In this document: positions 21,852 to 32,600 of the stretch, in pieces | Position numbering within the stretch: position 1 is the stretch's first letter | How the letters are laid out: each line of letters starts with the position of its first letter | Made by a program: the position numbers and the translations under genes | From: Isoperla grammatica | Lineage: Eukaryota; Arthropoda; Insecta; Plecoptera; Perlodidae | Assembly: GCA_945910005.1 (NCBI GenBank) | Contig: OX246743.1 | Coordinates: 6,665,084-6,729,083 of the forward strand | Direction: 5' to 3' | Length of the DNA: 64,000 nt | Notes under the pieces: model-generated | The model's input: only the letters and a program-made list of their open reading frames with translations | What the model was told of the DNA's origin: nothing | The model's database searches: none

Positions 21852-24183
21852 CGACGACATTGCTGAGCCAGTGTGACGCGGTCATACCGCATCGCGTGCC
21901 ACGCCGTCATTGCTGAGCCAGTGTGACGCGGTCACACCGCATCGCGTGCCACGACGTCATTGCTGAGCCAGTGTGACGCGGTCATACCGTGCCATGACGT
22001 CATTGCTGAGCCAGTGTGACGCGGTCACACCGCATCGCGTGCCATGACGTCATTGCTGTGCCAGTGTGACGCGGTCACACCGCATCGCGTGCCATGACGT
22101 CATTGCTGAGCCAGTGTGACGCGGTCACACCGCATCACGTGCCACGACGTCATTGCTGTGCCAGTGTGACGCGGTCATACCGCATCGCGTGCCACGACGT
22201 CATTGCTGTGCCAGTGTGACGCGGTCATACCGCATCGCGTGCCATGACGTCATTGCTGTGCCAGTGTGACGCGGTCACACCGCATCGCGTGCCATGACGT
22301 CATTGCTGAGCCAGTGTGACGCGGTCACACCGCATCACGTGCCACGACGTCATTGCTGTGCCAGTGTGACGCGGTCATACCGCATCGCGTGCCACGACGT
22401 CATTGCTGAGCCAGTGTGACGCGGTCATACCGCATCGCGTGCCATGACGTAATTGCTGAGCCAGTGTGACGCGGTCATACCGCATCGCGTGCCACGACGT
22501 CATTGCTGTGCCAGTGTGACGCGGTCATACTGCCACGACGTCATTGCTGTGCCAGTGTGACGCGGTCATACCGCATCGCGTGCCACGACGTCATTGCTGT
22601 GCCAGTGTGACGCGGTCATACCGCATCGCGTGCCACGACGTCATTGCTGTGCCAGTGTGACGCGGTCACACCGCATCGCGTGCCATGACGTCATTGCTGT
22701 GCCAGTGTGACGCGGTCACACTGCCACGACGTCATTGCTGTGCCAGTGTGACGCGGTCATACCGCATCGCGTGCCACGACGTCATTGCTGTGCCAGTGTG
22801 ACGCGGTCATACTGCCACGACGTCATTGCTGTGCCAGTGTGACGCGGTCATACCGCATCGCGTGTCATGACGTCATTGCTGTGCCAGTGTGACGCGGTCA
22901 TACCGCATCGCGTGCCATGACGTCATTGCTGTGCCAGTGTGACGCGGTCACACTGCCACGACGTCATTGCTGTGCCAGTGTGACGCGGTCATACCGCATC
23001 GCGTGCCACGACGTCATTGCTGTGCCAGTGTGACGCGGTCATACTGCCACGACGTCATTGCTGTGCCAGTGTGACGCGGTCATACCGCATCGCGTGCCAT
23101 GACGTCATTGCTGAGCCAGTGTGACGCGGTCATACCGCATCGCGTGCCATGACGTCATTGCTGAGCCAGTGTGACGCGGTCATACCGCATCGCGTGCCAT
23201 GACGTCATTGCTGTGCCAGTGTGACGCGGTCACACCGCATCGCGTGCCATGACGTCATTGCTGTGCCAGTGTGACGCGGTCACACCGCATCGCGTGCCAT
23301 GACGTCATTGCTGAGCCAGTGTGACGCGGTCATACCGCATCGCGTGCCATGACGTCATTGCTGAGCCAGTGTGACGCGGTCATACCGCATCGCGTGCCAT
23401 GACGTCATTGCTGTGCCAGTGTGACGCGGTCACACCGCATCGCGTGCCATGACGTCATTGCTGAGCCAGTGTGACGCGGTCATACCGCATCGCGTGCCAT
23501 GACGTCATTGCGTGCCAGTGTGACGCGGTCATACCGTGCCATGACGTCATTGCTGTGCCAGTGTGACGCGGTCATACCGCATCGCGTGCCATGACGTCAT
23601 TGCTGTGCCAGTGTGACGCGGTCATACCGCATCGCGTGCCACGACGTCATTGCTGAGCCAGTGTGACGCGGTCATACCGCATCGCGTGCCATGACGTCAT
23701 TGCTGTGCCAGTGTGACGCGGTCATACCGCATCGCGTGCCACGACGTCATTGCTGTGCCAGTGTGACGCGGTCATACCGCATCGCGTGCCATGACGTCAT
23801 TGCTGTGCCAGTGTGACGCGGTCATACCGTGCCATGACGTCATTGCTGAGCCAGTGTGACGCGGTCACACCGCATCGCGTGCCACGACGTCATTGCTGTG
23901 CCAGTGTGACGCGGTCATACCGCATCGCGTGCCATGACGTCATTGCTGAGCCAGTGTGACGCGGTCATACCGCATCGCGTGCCATGACGTCATTGCTGTG
24001 CCAGTGTGACGCGGTCACACCGCATCGCGTGCCACGACGTCATTGCTGTGCCAGTGTGACGCGGTCATACCGCATCGCGTGCCACGACGTCATTGCTGAG
24101 CCAGTGTGACGCGGTCATACCGCATCGCGTGCCATGACGTCATTGCTGTGCCAGTGTGACGCGGTCACACCGCATCGCGTGTC
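21852..24183. repeat. 50-bp satellite, about 47 copies
   Basis: The 50-bp unit contains three symmetric elements: ATGACGTCAT (often ACGACGTCAT), GTGTGACGCGGTCACAC (an inverted repeat around GCG, often GTCATAC) and CCGCATCGCGTG. Shorter units of about 43 and 41 bp lack part of the last element (GTCATACCGTGCC or GTCATACTGCC). Short and long units occur in a repeated order at about 22716-22955 and again from about 22955, which is a higher-order structure. The unit is CpG-rich. It sits in the intron between Rim exons A and B. Confidence 0.97.
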
Positions 24184-25323
24184 CTGCGACCCCTACAGCA
24201 GCCAGGGTAACCGGGGAGCAGATTATACCCCATTAGGAGGGCGCTGCCCCGCTATGCTGCTAATTGCCAAGGTCATCACTCATCACGCTCTCATCAGTCA
24301 TGGATTCCGTCGCTGTCTCTTTATTAGACGCTATCCTGACAATAACTCGTGGAGAATAAACCAGTGCGTGGGGTGGAGTTTGTTAGTAAACATGATAAAT
24401 GATTTGTTTTTACTGTCTACATAGAATTGATTTCAGTGTGGTGTGGGCCAATATATCATTTATTGTGGACCTCATTGTTAAAGCCTGGTTTACATTGCTG
24501 ATCTATTACGCGGGTAGCAATTTCTTCAATAACCCTTAATATTACTCGTTACACATTTTAGAAAACAACCTTGAAACCCTTGTGGGGTCTTGTGGGATTA
24601 TTCCTGTTTCAAACGCAGAAAATATTGATCAATTTCCGGCTCAGTCTGGGGGTTTTTGGTTTGAAAGTTTACTTTCATCTATCAATATGAGTATGACTGT
24701 ACGACATTGCCGCCCACACAAGTAAATTATGATGTTGGTAGTCGACGTAAAAAGAGACAAACATAATTCACACTTAACATCAGACTTTGTCATTGAGTGG
24801 TGGGTTAACAACAATTGACTATACTTACACCTGCCCACAATAAACGTTATTGTAAAAAAGAGATCTAGTTAATAACAGTTAATAGCTGTTGAAAGTGGAT
24901 ATTTGAACAATATAATAATGTATTGCAACGTGAGCACTATGAGTCGGATTACTGTGTTTAGTAGTTGGATGACGTCGTGCTCGTGTGATGTATATTGGGT
25001 TTTATCACCCGACACTCCAGCGCCGGACACACTCCACAGGTTGGAACATTTATTTCATTTAAACTATCTACAACATCAACTGATTCAGTTGTTGGTTATT
25101 ATTTGCGGTATAACGACCTACTCGACAGCCAGGTCACTCATAACGCGTTCGCCAAATCAGATCCATCACAAATCACCAAGATAGTCATGTAAGGGAGTCC
25201 TCTAAGGGGGTCGGATTATGGATTTAGGGCGCGAAGGTTATTCTCGTTACGGGGTTGGAGGTGTTAGGTGGTGGCGTGGAGGGGGTGTTATGGGCGCTCA
25301 GAAAGCAAAGAGGGCCGTTATTG

Positions 25324-25326
<3 letters not shown>
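24184..25326. other. Unassigned intronic sequence
   Basis: Near 24480-24520 there is TTAAAGCCTGGTTTACATTG and CGCGGGTAGCAA text that looks like one arm of a decayed MITE. No exon recognised. Confidence 0.4.

Positions 25327-25399
<73 letters not shown>
25327..25399. repeat. (GA)n microsatellite
   Basis: About 36 uninterrupted GA units, followed by a short (GATT)n run to about 25420. Confidence 0.98.
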
Positions 25400-25403
<4 letters not shown>

Positions 25404-25420
25404 ATTGATTGATTGATTTG

Positions 25421-26270
25421 TGTTTTATTTTATCTTGCAAGATTAAGGCCATGTGGCCTTCTCTTACATATAACCAGAATATATAAACACATAATACATA
25501 GTATAGGAACTTAATTTTACATGATATCGAATAAAATATATATAAGTCTGAAATGCATTTGTGCATAAAAATTCCAAATGTTAACTTAACTTAAACTTAA
25601 CTAATATACAATAGAGAGATTACAAATTGACATGCTACATTATAGATACAATTCTGAGAGGGATACAATTATAGATACAATTCTCTGAGAGAGACAGAAG
25701 AAGAATATGATGAATGGCAAAGGGATGAGTAAAGATATACACGAGCAAGACCCCTCCTTACGGTCACCGGTCACTACGAGGAGGGACCCACCTCGACCGG
25801 CATTGAGATTATCAGTCATAGTTAATCATAGCAAGACACACTTTAGCAAACCTAAAGTATGGGGACCAGCACAAGTTCAATGTCTCAAAATTAACCCAAC
25901 GCTGATGTACAATAATTTCATTCCCGCCCTGTGAATGTCTTCCCTCATTATTCTTTGTCTTTCATCCCGCCCGTAATCCCGTGGGAATGTCCCGCATTAC
26001 TTCCCGCGCAGCCCGGGCCCCGTTATCAGACACAGCTGGGGCTAATTGTCGGGAGCAACACGTTGCCACGGAGTTCATTTCATTCTGCTAACTTTGCATT
26101 CTTATATCATTTTAATATTGCTGGCGTGGCAAAATGAACGCGTAGTAATGATTAATATATTGTCAGACTCATTCAATATATTTCCTGTGTTGATTAATTA
26201 TTTCCCTTATAAAAGTGAAGCTTATCAAGAAGATGCACGCTTGCCTACATAATATCGATCAAAGATAAAG
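25421..26270. other. Unassigned intronic sequence
   Basis: The text directly after the GA/GATT tract (TTGTGTTTTATTTTATCTTG, GGCCATGTGGCC) may be a retroelement 3' end, but I have no second copy here to test it. A short duplication GATACAATTCT(C)TGAGAG lies near 25645-25692. No gene seen. Confidence 0.35.
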
Positions 26271-26467
26271 TTGAGAAACTGTAAGAATGACGGCCCCCTC
26301 CATATCCCCTCCACAGCTACCCGACCCCCCTCAACTCTGTGACAACCTGACAAATGAATAGAAAATCAGTTTGTTTCAGTTGTTTAGTTTGCTGTTTCAT
26401 GTAGTTGAGGGGGTCCGGTAGATGTGTCGGGGATAAGGAGGGGGCCGTCATTCTTACAGTTTCTCAA
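26271..26467. mobile_element. MITE with perfect 31-bp terminal inverted repeats
   Basis: The left end TTGAGAAACTGTAAGAATGA continues with CGGCCCCCTCC and is matched perfectly, inverted, at the right end (GGAGGGGGCCG, then TCATTCTTACAGTTTCTCAA). Looser inverted similarity continues inwards to about 65 bp. The element is 197 bp long and non-coding. Confidence 0.85.
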
Positions 26468-26554
26468 TTATAGTAAAGATCTCGTTTGGTTACTTCTGAG
26501 TTTCTGGTTATGTGAACCTAGCGATTGCGTGACGTTTGTTTTGAGGCCGTACGA

Positions 26555-26960
26555 AAAAATAAAATGAATAAATAAATTCATATTTAGAGTTTACCCACTC
26601 AAAAAGTAGAATGATTTTCAGTGATGGACTTTAATTTAAAGCGACTAGCCAACCCTGTAGGCTCCGTACACCATCGACGAGTGAGCGATAACCAATCAAA
26701 GATGAAATATGTGAGTCAGTGGTTAGACAGTGCGAACACCTGCGGACAATGGCCAGAATCAACAAGGCCGAGTCAGAAAAAATCTGAATTTATTGAGTGC
26801 TTCGTTGCTAGGACGGCTAAAAAGTCACCGTTTAATGGAATTGAATCCACATAAGAAGGTTAAATACTTTTGCCTAAAGCGGGATTTGAACCCGAGACTT
26901 TGCTATGTCAGTCGACGGAGTTTGAACGATTACACATCGATGTACACATGCCAGCGAGCA
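26555..26960 (-). mobile_element. SINE family B copy 2
   Basis: The body landmarks match the copies at 1830-2140 and 56238-56690 (CCCACTC, CACCATCGACGAGTGAGCG, GACAGTGCGAACACCTGCGG). The right end has a tRNA-like B-box region (GGGATTTGAACCCGAGAC on the + strand), and the tail at the left is an AATAAATAAAT-type run. The element points along the minus strand. Confidence 0.7.
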
Positions 26961-27754
26961 AATGAAAAGTTTCTAATTCCTGGAGGAAACAAGAATATAA
27001 TAAACATTCCAATAATATGTTTAAAAAAATTGCTGCCTGAATTAATAAAAGGTCGAAAGTTAAGCTGTGATCACAAAAATACTTGGGATCACTTGTGAAT
27101 CCAAGCCAGGACCTTTGATTATATCACGTATTATTAATTATTATGGAAGTCTACAAAAGAATAGTATGATTTATAAAATAAAAACATAAAATATGTATAT
27201 TTCATAGAGTTCCACGATTCCTCTGATGCATCACTTCTTTCAATAAAACAAATATGATCTCCATTTGTAGTATACATTGACTTGTGTCTGCTTTCAAATA
27301 AGAAGTTCTAAACAAGTTATAGAAATGGAGATCAGGTTTAAACCGCGAACCATTGAACCAATGAAGTCGTGCGACATCTCCTTCAAAGAGAGGCTTAACC
27401 TCCTCAACTGAATGAACGGATCGTTCTGGAATTGCGTCACCGCGACGTCTCGAATACCTCCGCTGTCTCACCGGGCCGAGCGCGTTTGATATTTGAACTC
27501 GCGGTCGCGACGGAATGCTCAGCGATCCTGGCGGGAACATGATGAAGCCATCAGTCTCTAGAATATACCGACAGTTTTCACATGCGACCTACGTGCCAAA
27601 GGGATTCTAGCTTCACGTTTATATGGTTTTCACCTTTGATAACAATCATGCAGTTGAAATGTGCTTAGTTTAAATTGTAAATACCATTCTCATGTGATGC
27701 ATACAAGTAGAGGAGATACTTAAAGGTGATAGGGCCACTCGCTTCATGGTTCGG
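26961..27754. other. Unassigned intronic sequence
   Basis: A 112-codon open frame on the minus strand at 27202-27540 has no domain that I recognise and no splice context; I do not call it. Otherwise AT-rich unique text. Confidence 0.4.
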
Positions 27755-27911
27755 TAAAGTGGTTTCACAGTAACCTTGTGAATGCTGACGTCAAAGATGA
27801 GTGAGTCAGAGCCAATCAGCGGGTGGCTTTTTCAAATACTGGCATTTGGTTGGCCATTACCTGACTCACCTAAGACGTCTGCATCCACACAGTTGCTGTG
27901 GAACGACTTTA
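27755..27911. mobile_element. MITE with internal TGACGTCA (progenitor type of 85-bp satellite)
   Basis: The terminal inverted repeats are AAGTGGTTTCACAGTAACCT at the left and, inverted, AAGTCGTTCCACAGCAACTG at the right. Both arms carry TGACGTC(A) or AGACGTC at the inner edge. The centre has CCAATCAGCGGGTGGC and TTTGGTTGGCCATTAC. The central segment between the two GACGTC sites corresponds to one unit of the 51.7-56.0 kb satellite. A third relative is at 57850-58008. Confidence 0.8.
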
Positions 27912-27950
27912 GCGTCGTTCAATATGTAGGCCTATGTTACTAACGAACCT

Positions 27951-28228
27951 TGTAGGGTTACCACCCCTCCTCCTCTATGTCAGGTTGGGGTGGGCGGACC
28001 GAAGAGGGCCCTTGGTCAAGGCCTGGGAGAGTGTGAGGGGCAGTGTGGAACGTGAGAGCCTAGTGACCGGACACGGTGCTGGGTGATTGTGTGTTCCATG
28101 TATTCACTGTAATTTGTAGTATTTTAATATTCGTAGTACTAATAAATAATCATCGTTTCTTATGCATTCGTGTAATTAGTGACATTACTCATCATTGACT
28201 ATCCTAAATCATCCTTGGAGATGTAACA
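27951..28228 (+). repeat. 5' LTR of retrotransposon 2
   Basis: 278 bp from TGTAGGGTTAC to GATGTAACA, with TG...CA ends. An AATAAATAATC stretch near 28141 may serve polyadenylation. It is nearly identical by eye to the two halves of the 3' LTR. Confidence 0.95.
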
Positions 28229-28230
28229 AC

Positions 28231-28243
28231 TGGCGCCCAACGT
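28231..28243 (+). other. Primer-binding site of retrotransposon 2
   Basis: TGGCGCCCAACGT begins two bases after the LTR, as expected for a tRNA-primed element. Primer tRNA not assigned. Confidence 0.85.
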
Positions 28244-28265
28244 ACTAGACCTAAACATTTTTTTT

Positions 28266-28600
28266 AACGTGCGTGTACGCAAGTGCGTGTTTTACTAACG
28301 TTATTTGGCAAACAATTTTTCTGTGACGCGCGTGTATGCAAGTGCGTGGATTATTATCATTATTTGGCGAACTTTTTTCTGTGACGCGCGTGTACGCAAG
28401 TGCGTGGGTTATTATCATTATTTGGCGAACTTTTTTTTCTGTGACGCGCGTGTACGCAAGTGCGTGGGTTATTATCATTATTTGGCGAACATTTTTTTTT
28501 TCTGTGTCGCGCGTGAACGCAAGTGCGTGGGTTATTATCATTATTTGGCGAACTTTTTTCGGTGACGCGCGTGTACGCAAGTGCGTGGTTTATCTATATA
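28266..28600 (+). repeat. Six ~60-bp tandem units in the leader of retrotransposon 2
   Basis: Units of about 59-62 bp lie between PBS and gag. Each carries GACGCGCGTGTACGCAAGTG followed by CGTGG, TTATTATCATTATTTGGCGA and a T-run. The first and last are diverged. The units are non-coding and end about 30 bp before the gag ATG. Confidence 0.9.
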
Positions 28601-28631
28601 ATTTCAAAGACAAATTTTTTTCTCTTTCGAC

Positions 28632-29642
28632 ATGGTTCTAACGCGTGGAGGAGAGACACATAGTGAAGCAAGTTCGGCTGCCGCACCTGACGGCATGGAG
28701 GCGGTAAATGCAGTGCTGACTGCGATAACTACGCAGTTGTCAGCAGTTCTTGACCGCATTGGCGCGTTAGAGGTTTCGCGGGAGCAAACGCCACCCCCTC
28801 AACAACCGTCTGGACGTGGGTTAGGCGCTAACGCGGTGTTTACCGGGATGGGTCCCGTGCCTATGGCATCTTTTCCGCGGTTCGAAAATGACGGGAAAAT
28901 TCACCCGGTAACTTTTCTTGAGGGGATGGAAGAACAGTTTGATCAATATAACGTCCCAGAAGGACAGAAGTTACTGTTAGCTCTCCGACAACTGGAGGGT
29001 GTTGCAAAGGACTGGGGGGCGGCATTTCGCCAGACTTGGCGTTCGTGGGAAGAGTTTAAGGTTGCCTTCCGTGAGATGTTTTGGTCGGCGAACGCACAGG
29101 ATGCTGTGCTCATCAAGTTCCACCAGGACTACTATGATAAGAAGACGCACGGTACGATGACCGAGTTTTTTCTTTCATGGAAGAGCCGCTTACAGCACGT
29201 GTCATCATACATGTCCGACGACGCGTTTGTTCGGCAGATTTCGCATTTGTTCCCATCGAATGTGGAGCACGCGATCCTGTCAGCGAATGTGAAAACACCC
29301 CACGCGCTGCTGCATCTACTCCGCGGGTTTGATGACGCGGCGACGCGACGCCGAGAACGTGAAGTAATGTTGCGTCAAGGAAATGCTCCAGACGGATTTC
29401 GACGGCCTACAGGTGGCTCGCAGTCACCGCAGATGATGGGATCGACGCAACAACGTCTACACCCTCAACAGCCGTATACGGACAACTGGAGGGAGCAACG
29501 ACATGGGACGCCGCGTCGCGACGCTGGGCCGCCGAGGAACCAGGCGCCACGAGTGAACGCGGTGACGGTGACACAGGACCTAGACGTCGTCGCCAGGGAA
29601 GAGCAGGACATACCAACTGAGTCGGCGGGAAACGAGCTGTAA
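28632..29642 (+). CDS. gag: Gag of retrotransposon 2
   Basis: 336 residues. After a flexible, Ala-rich N-terminus with a helical stretch (about 18-50), residues about 95-200 have the usual retrotransposon Gag pattern (FLEGMEEQFDQYNVPEGQKL; WEEFKVAFREMFW; SRLQHV). The C-terminal part is Arg-, Gln- and Pro-rich. There is no CCHC zinc knuckle, unlike Gag 1, so RNA binding is presumably by the basic tail. The start ATG follows the leader repeats. The frame stops at TAA 29640-29642, seven bases after the slippery heptamer. Confidence 0.9.
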   Translation: MVLTRGGETHSEASSAAAPDGMEAVNAVLTAITTQLSAVLDRIGALEVSREQTPPPQQPSGRGLGANAVFTGMGPVPMASFPRFENDGKIHPVTFLEGMEEQFDQYNVPEGQKLLLALRQLEGVAKDWGAAFRQTWRSWEEFKVAFREMFWSANAQDAVLIKFHQDYYDKKTHGTMTEFFLSWKSRLQHVSSYMSDDAFVRQISHLFPSNVEHAILSANVKTPHALLHLLRGFDDAATRRREREVMLRQGNAPDGFRRPTGGSQSPQMMGSTQQRLHPQQPYTDNWREQRHGTPRRDAGPPRNQAPRVNAVTVTQDLDVVAREEQDIPTESAGNEL

Positions 29643-29671
29643 CGGGACAGGACACTCCGCTGTCTCCGGTT
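29627..29671 (+). promoter_or_regulatory. -1 frameshift signal gag/pol, retrotransposon 2
   Basis: The heptamer GGGAAAC (29627-29633) is in G GGA AAC phase with gag. After GAGCTGT, an imperfect stem pairs AAC-GGGACAG (29641-29650) with CTGTCTC (29660-29666) and, across a 2-nt bulge, GTT (29669-29671); the loop is 9 nt. The pol frame is open from 29621, so the two frames overlap only around the heptamer. This is the same heptamer as in retrotransposon 1. Confidence 0.8.
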
Positions 29672-32600
29672 CGACACCAGGTCAGGAGTGACGATATTCG
29701 ACACGTGAATACCATCAATGTTTTCGATCAAGATGCAACGCAACGCGACCTCAATCACGAAGAATCTTCAGGGGCCTACGCAGAGACACCGACTACGCAT
29801 GCGCCTGAGATAGATGTAAGTGTTTGTAATCGTCATGTAAATGCTCTTATTGATACCGGTAGCGAAATTACATGCATATCTGAACAGTTTTGGAAGGAAC
29901 TTTTGCAAATTTCCAACTTTCCACTGTTACCCGCTCGCAGCATTTTGATTGCGGGTGCTTTTATGAATAATAGTCAGCGTGTAAATGCGCAAACTTTCTT
30001 ACCAGTTTCGATACAAGATACTGTTGACGACATGACCTTCTTAATAGTCCCTAATCTACACCGCTCTATGATTATTGGGTCTGATTGGCTTGTTCAAAAT
30101 AAGGCGAAATTACATTTCTTAGATCGCCTTATGTATATTGGAGAGCAGGCCGAACAACAGATCGTTCCTTTATTCTTGAGTTGTTCCCCACAGGACGTGG
30201 GAAAGCACTTGTCCCTTGTGAGCAATGAGGTGTATATTGATCAACAATGCACATTAGATAAAAAGGAAACTCTAAAAGACCAAGGGTTCGGTGCACAAGC
30301 CAAACAAAACGTTAAATCTTTACCCGCGGATTCTATGGAGGCCCAGGAAATCAAGCGTTTACTTTTGAAACATGAAGCACTTTTCTCTGTTGTGCCTGGC
30401 CGTATAGAAGGGTTTGAGCATACAATAGAAATGAAAGACAATACTCCATTTTTACAAAAGTCTTACCCCATACCACTATCGAAGAGGCAGGCGGTGGATG
30501 ACCAAGTCCGTCAAATGCTCGAATGGAATATAATAGAGGCTGCCCCGTCCTCATACATAAACCCAATGGTCACCGTCGTAAAGCCAGATGGGTCGGTGCG
30601 CATTTGTTTAGACGGACGCTTGTTGAATAGTCGTATGTGTCCACAAAACGATAGTCCACCCCCCATAGAAGAGACTTTACAAAAGTTCCATGGAATGAAG
30701 TATTTCACTACTTTAGATTTAACAAACTCTTTCTGGCAGCTTCCCTTACGTAAACAAGACAGGAAATATACTGCATTTCTACACAATGGTATTTCTTACA
30801 CATATTGTGTTGTGCCCTTTGGGTTACAATCGAGTGTGGCAGGACTGACACGTTGTCTACATAAAATATTGAATACAGACATAAAACGTTACGTCACCAT
30901 TTACGTAGATGACCTTCTGATAGCGTCGCCCGATTTACAGTCGCATTTACAACACCTGGATGCTGTGTTTACAGCTCTCAGTAATGTAGGAATTACTGTA
31001 AAGATTGAAAAATGTCAATTCTTGCAAGCTGAAGTAAATTACCTAGGGCACATTGTCTCAGCTGAGGGTGTTCGAGTGGACGCTGATAAGGTACGACCTA
31101 TTGTGGATTTCCCCCATCCACGAAACGCTAAGCAATTACGTCGGTTCTTAGGCATGTGTACATTCTTTAAACGGTTTTGCGACCAGTACGCACACGTGGT
31201 GGGGCCTTTATACATGTTACTCAGGACCGGTGTCAAGTGGGTGTGGAATGATGAAATGAATGAGACTTTTGAAAACACAAAGTCTTTGTTCCTTAGCCTC
31301 GTCATGCTACACCACCCTATACCTGGTGTGCCATACCACCTCGCGACAGATAGCTCCGACATAGGAGTGGGCGCGCAGCTATTTCAAGTTGATGAGAGTG
31401 GCGAGCGTCGCGTAATCGCTTTCGCGAGCAGGGCTTTGAAAGGCCCAGAGACACGGTATTTTACTACCGAAAAAGAAGCCCTCGCCATTGTTTATGCCGT
31501 GCAAAAATTTCGCCATTTCCTTATTGGTGAAAAATTTACGATCTGGACAGACCACAAGAGCCTATCATTCATTCGTCAGTGTCGCCTACTCAGTAGCCGA
31601 CTCACGCGGTGGATTTTAATTCTCCAGCAGTATCAGTTCGATATCAAATACTGCCCCGCAAAAGATAATGTAGTAGCCGATGCCCTGAGCCGAGCGCCAT
31701 CTTCAAGTACACGTGATCGTGAAGACACACTAACAGGGACGGTTCGAATCCCGGCTATTATGGACGTGGTAGCGGAAGCCGAAACCAACTTGCGGGAATG
31801 GGTGCGTGTTCTACCCGAGCGACAGCGGGCAGACCCTGATCTCGCGCAAGTGATTTACAACCTGGAAACAGATGACGGAGCAGACACAACATCAGCCTAC
31901 CTACTATGTAAACAAATACTTTATCACAAAGGGCGCAATGACATTTCGTGGAGGGTTGTTGTGCCTAAAAATGATTACATCACGGTAGTCCAGTCATACC
32001 ACGTCGCTTATGGCCACATGGGCTCGTATAAAACGTTCAAACTAATAAGCAATAATTTCTATTGGAAAAATATGCGCAGATACATCGTTAAGTTTACACG
32101 CTCTTGTGACACCTGTCAACGCGCGAAGTGTGCAACCCGTGGACTGCGAGGAGAGATGGCCCACGTGATCTCGCATTCCCCAAATGAGTTGGTAACCACA
32201 GATTTATACGGACCTCTTCCACAGTCAAAAGGTGGGGTGAGTTACATCTTAGTGTTCGTCGATGCGTTCACAAAGTACGTAACAGTATACGCTTTAAAAC
32301 GAGCAACGACGGCCGCTATTCTAAACAAGTTACAAAATGATTATATCCCCAACGTTGGTCGGCCTTGCAAGATATTGGCAGATCACGGGAGTCAATTCAC
32401 GGCCCGACAGTGGTACCGAGAGTTGGAAAATGAAGGAATAATTCCCCTTCATTCCTCCATCAGACATCCGCAGAGCAACCCGACAGAGCGAGTAATGCGC
32501 GAACTCGGCCGCGTGTTCCGTACATACTGTGCTAACAAACACACTTCATGGAGCATGGTTTTGCCGTATATTCAAAAATGGTTTAACGTGACAGTGCACG

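Noticed and set aside
21852..24183. Possible CRISPR array
   Set aside because: Units are head-to-tail without unique spacers, the genome is eukaryotic and no cas genes are present; it is a satellite.
26870..26930. tRNA gene on the minus strand
   Set aside because: Only a B-box region is convincing and the sequence continues into the SINE B body.
27202..27540. 112-codon minus-strand frame
   Set aside because: No domain, no repeat partner and no splice or expression context; length is within chance for this composition.
28251..28641. Open frames with repeated YASAWVIIIIWRTFF
   Set aside because: They are translations of the leader repeats of retrotransposon 2.
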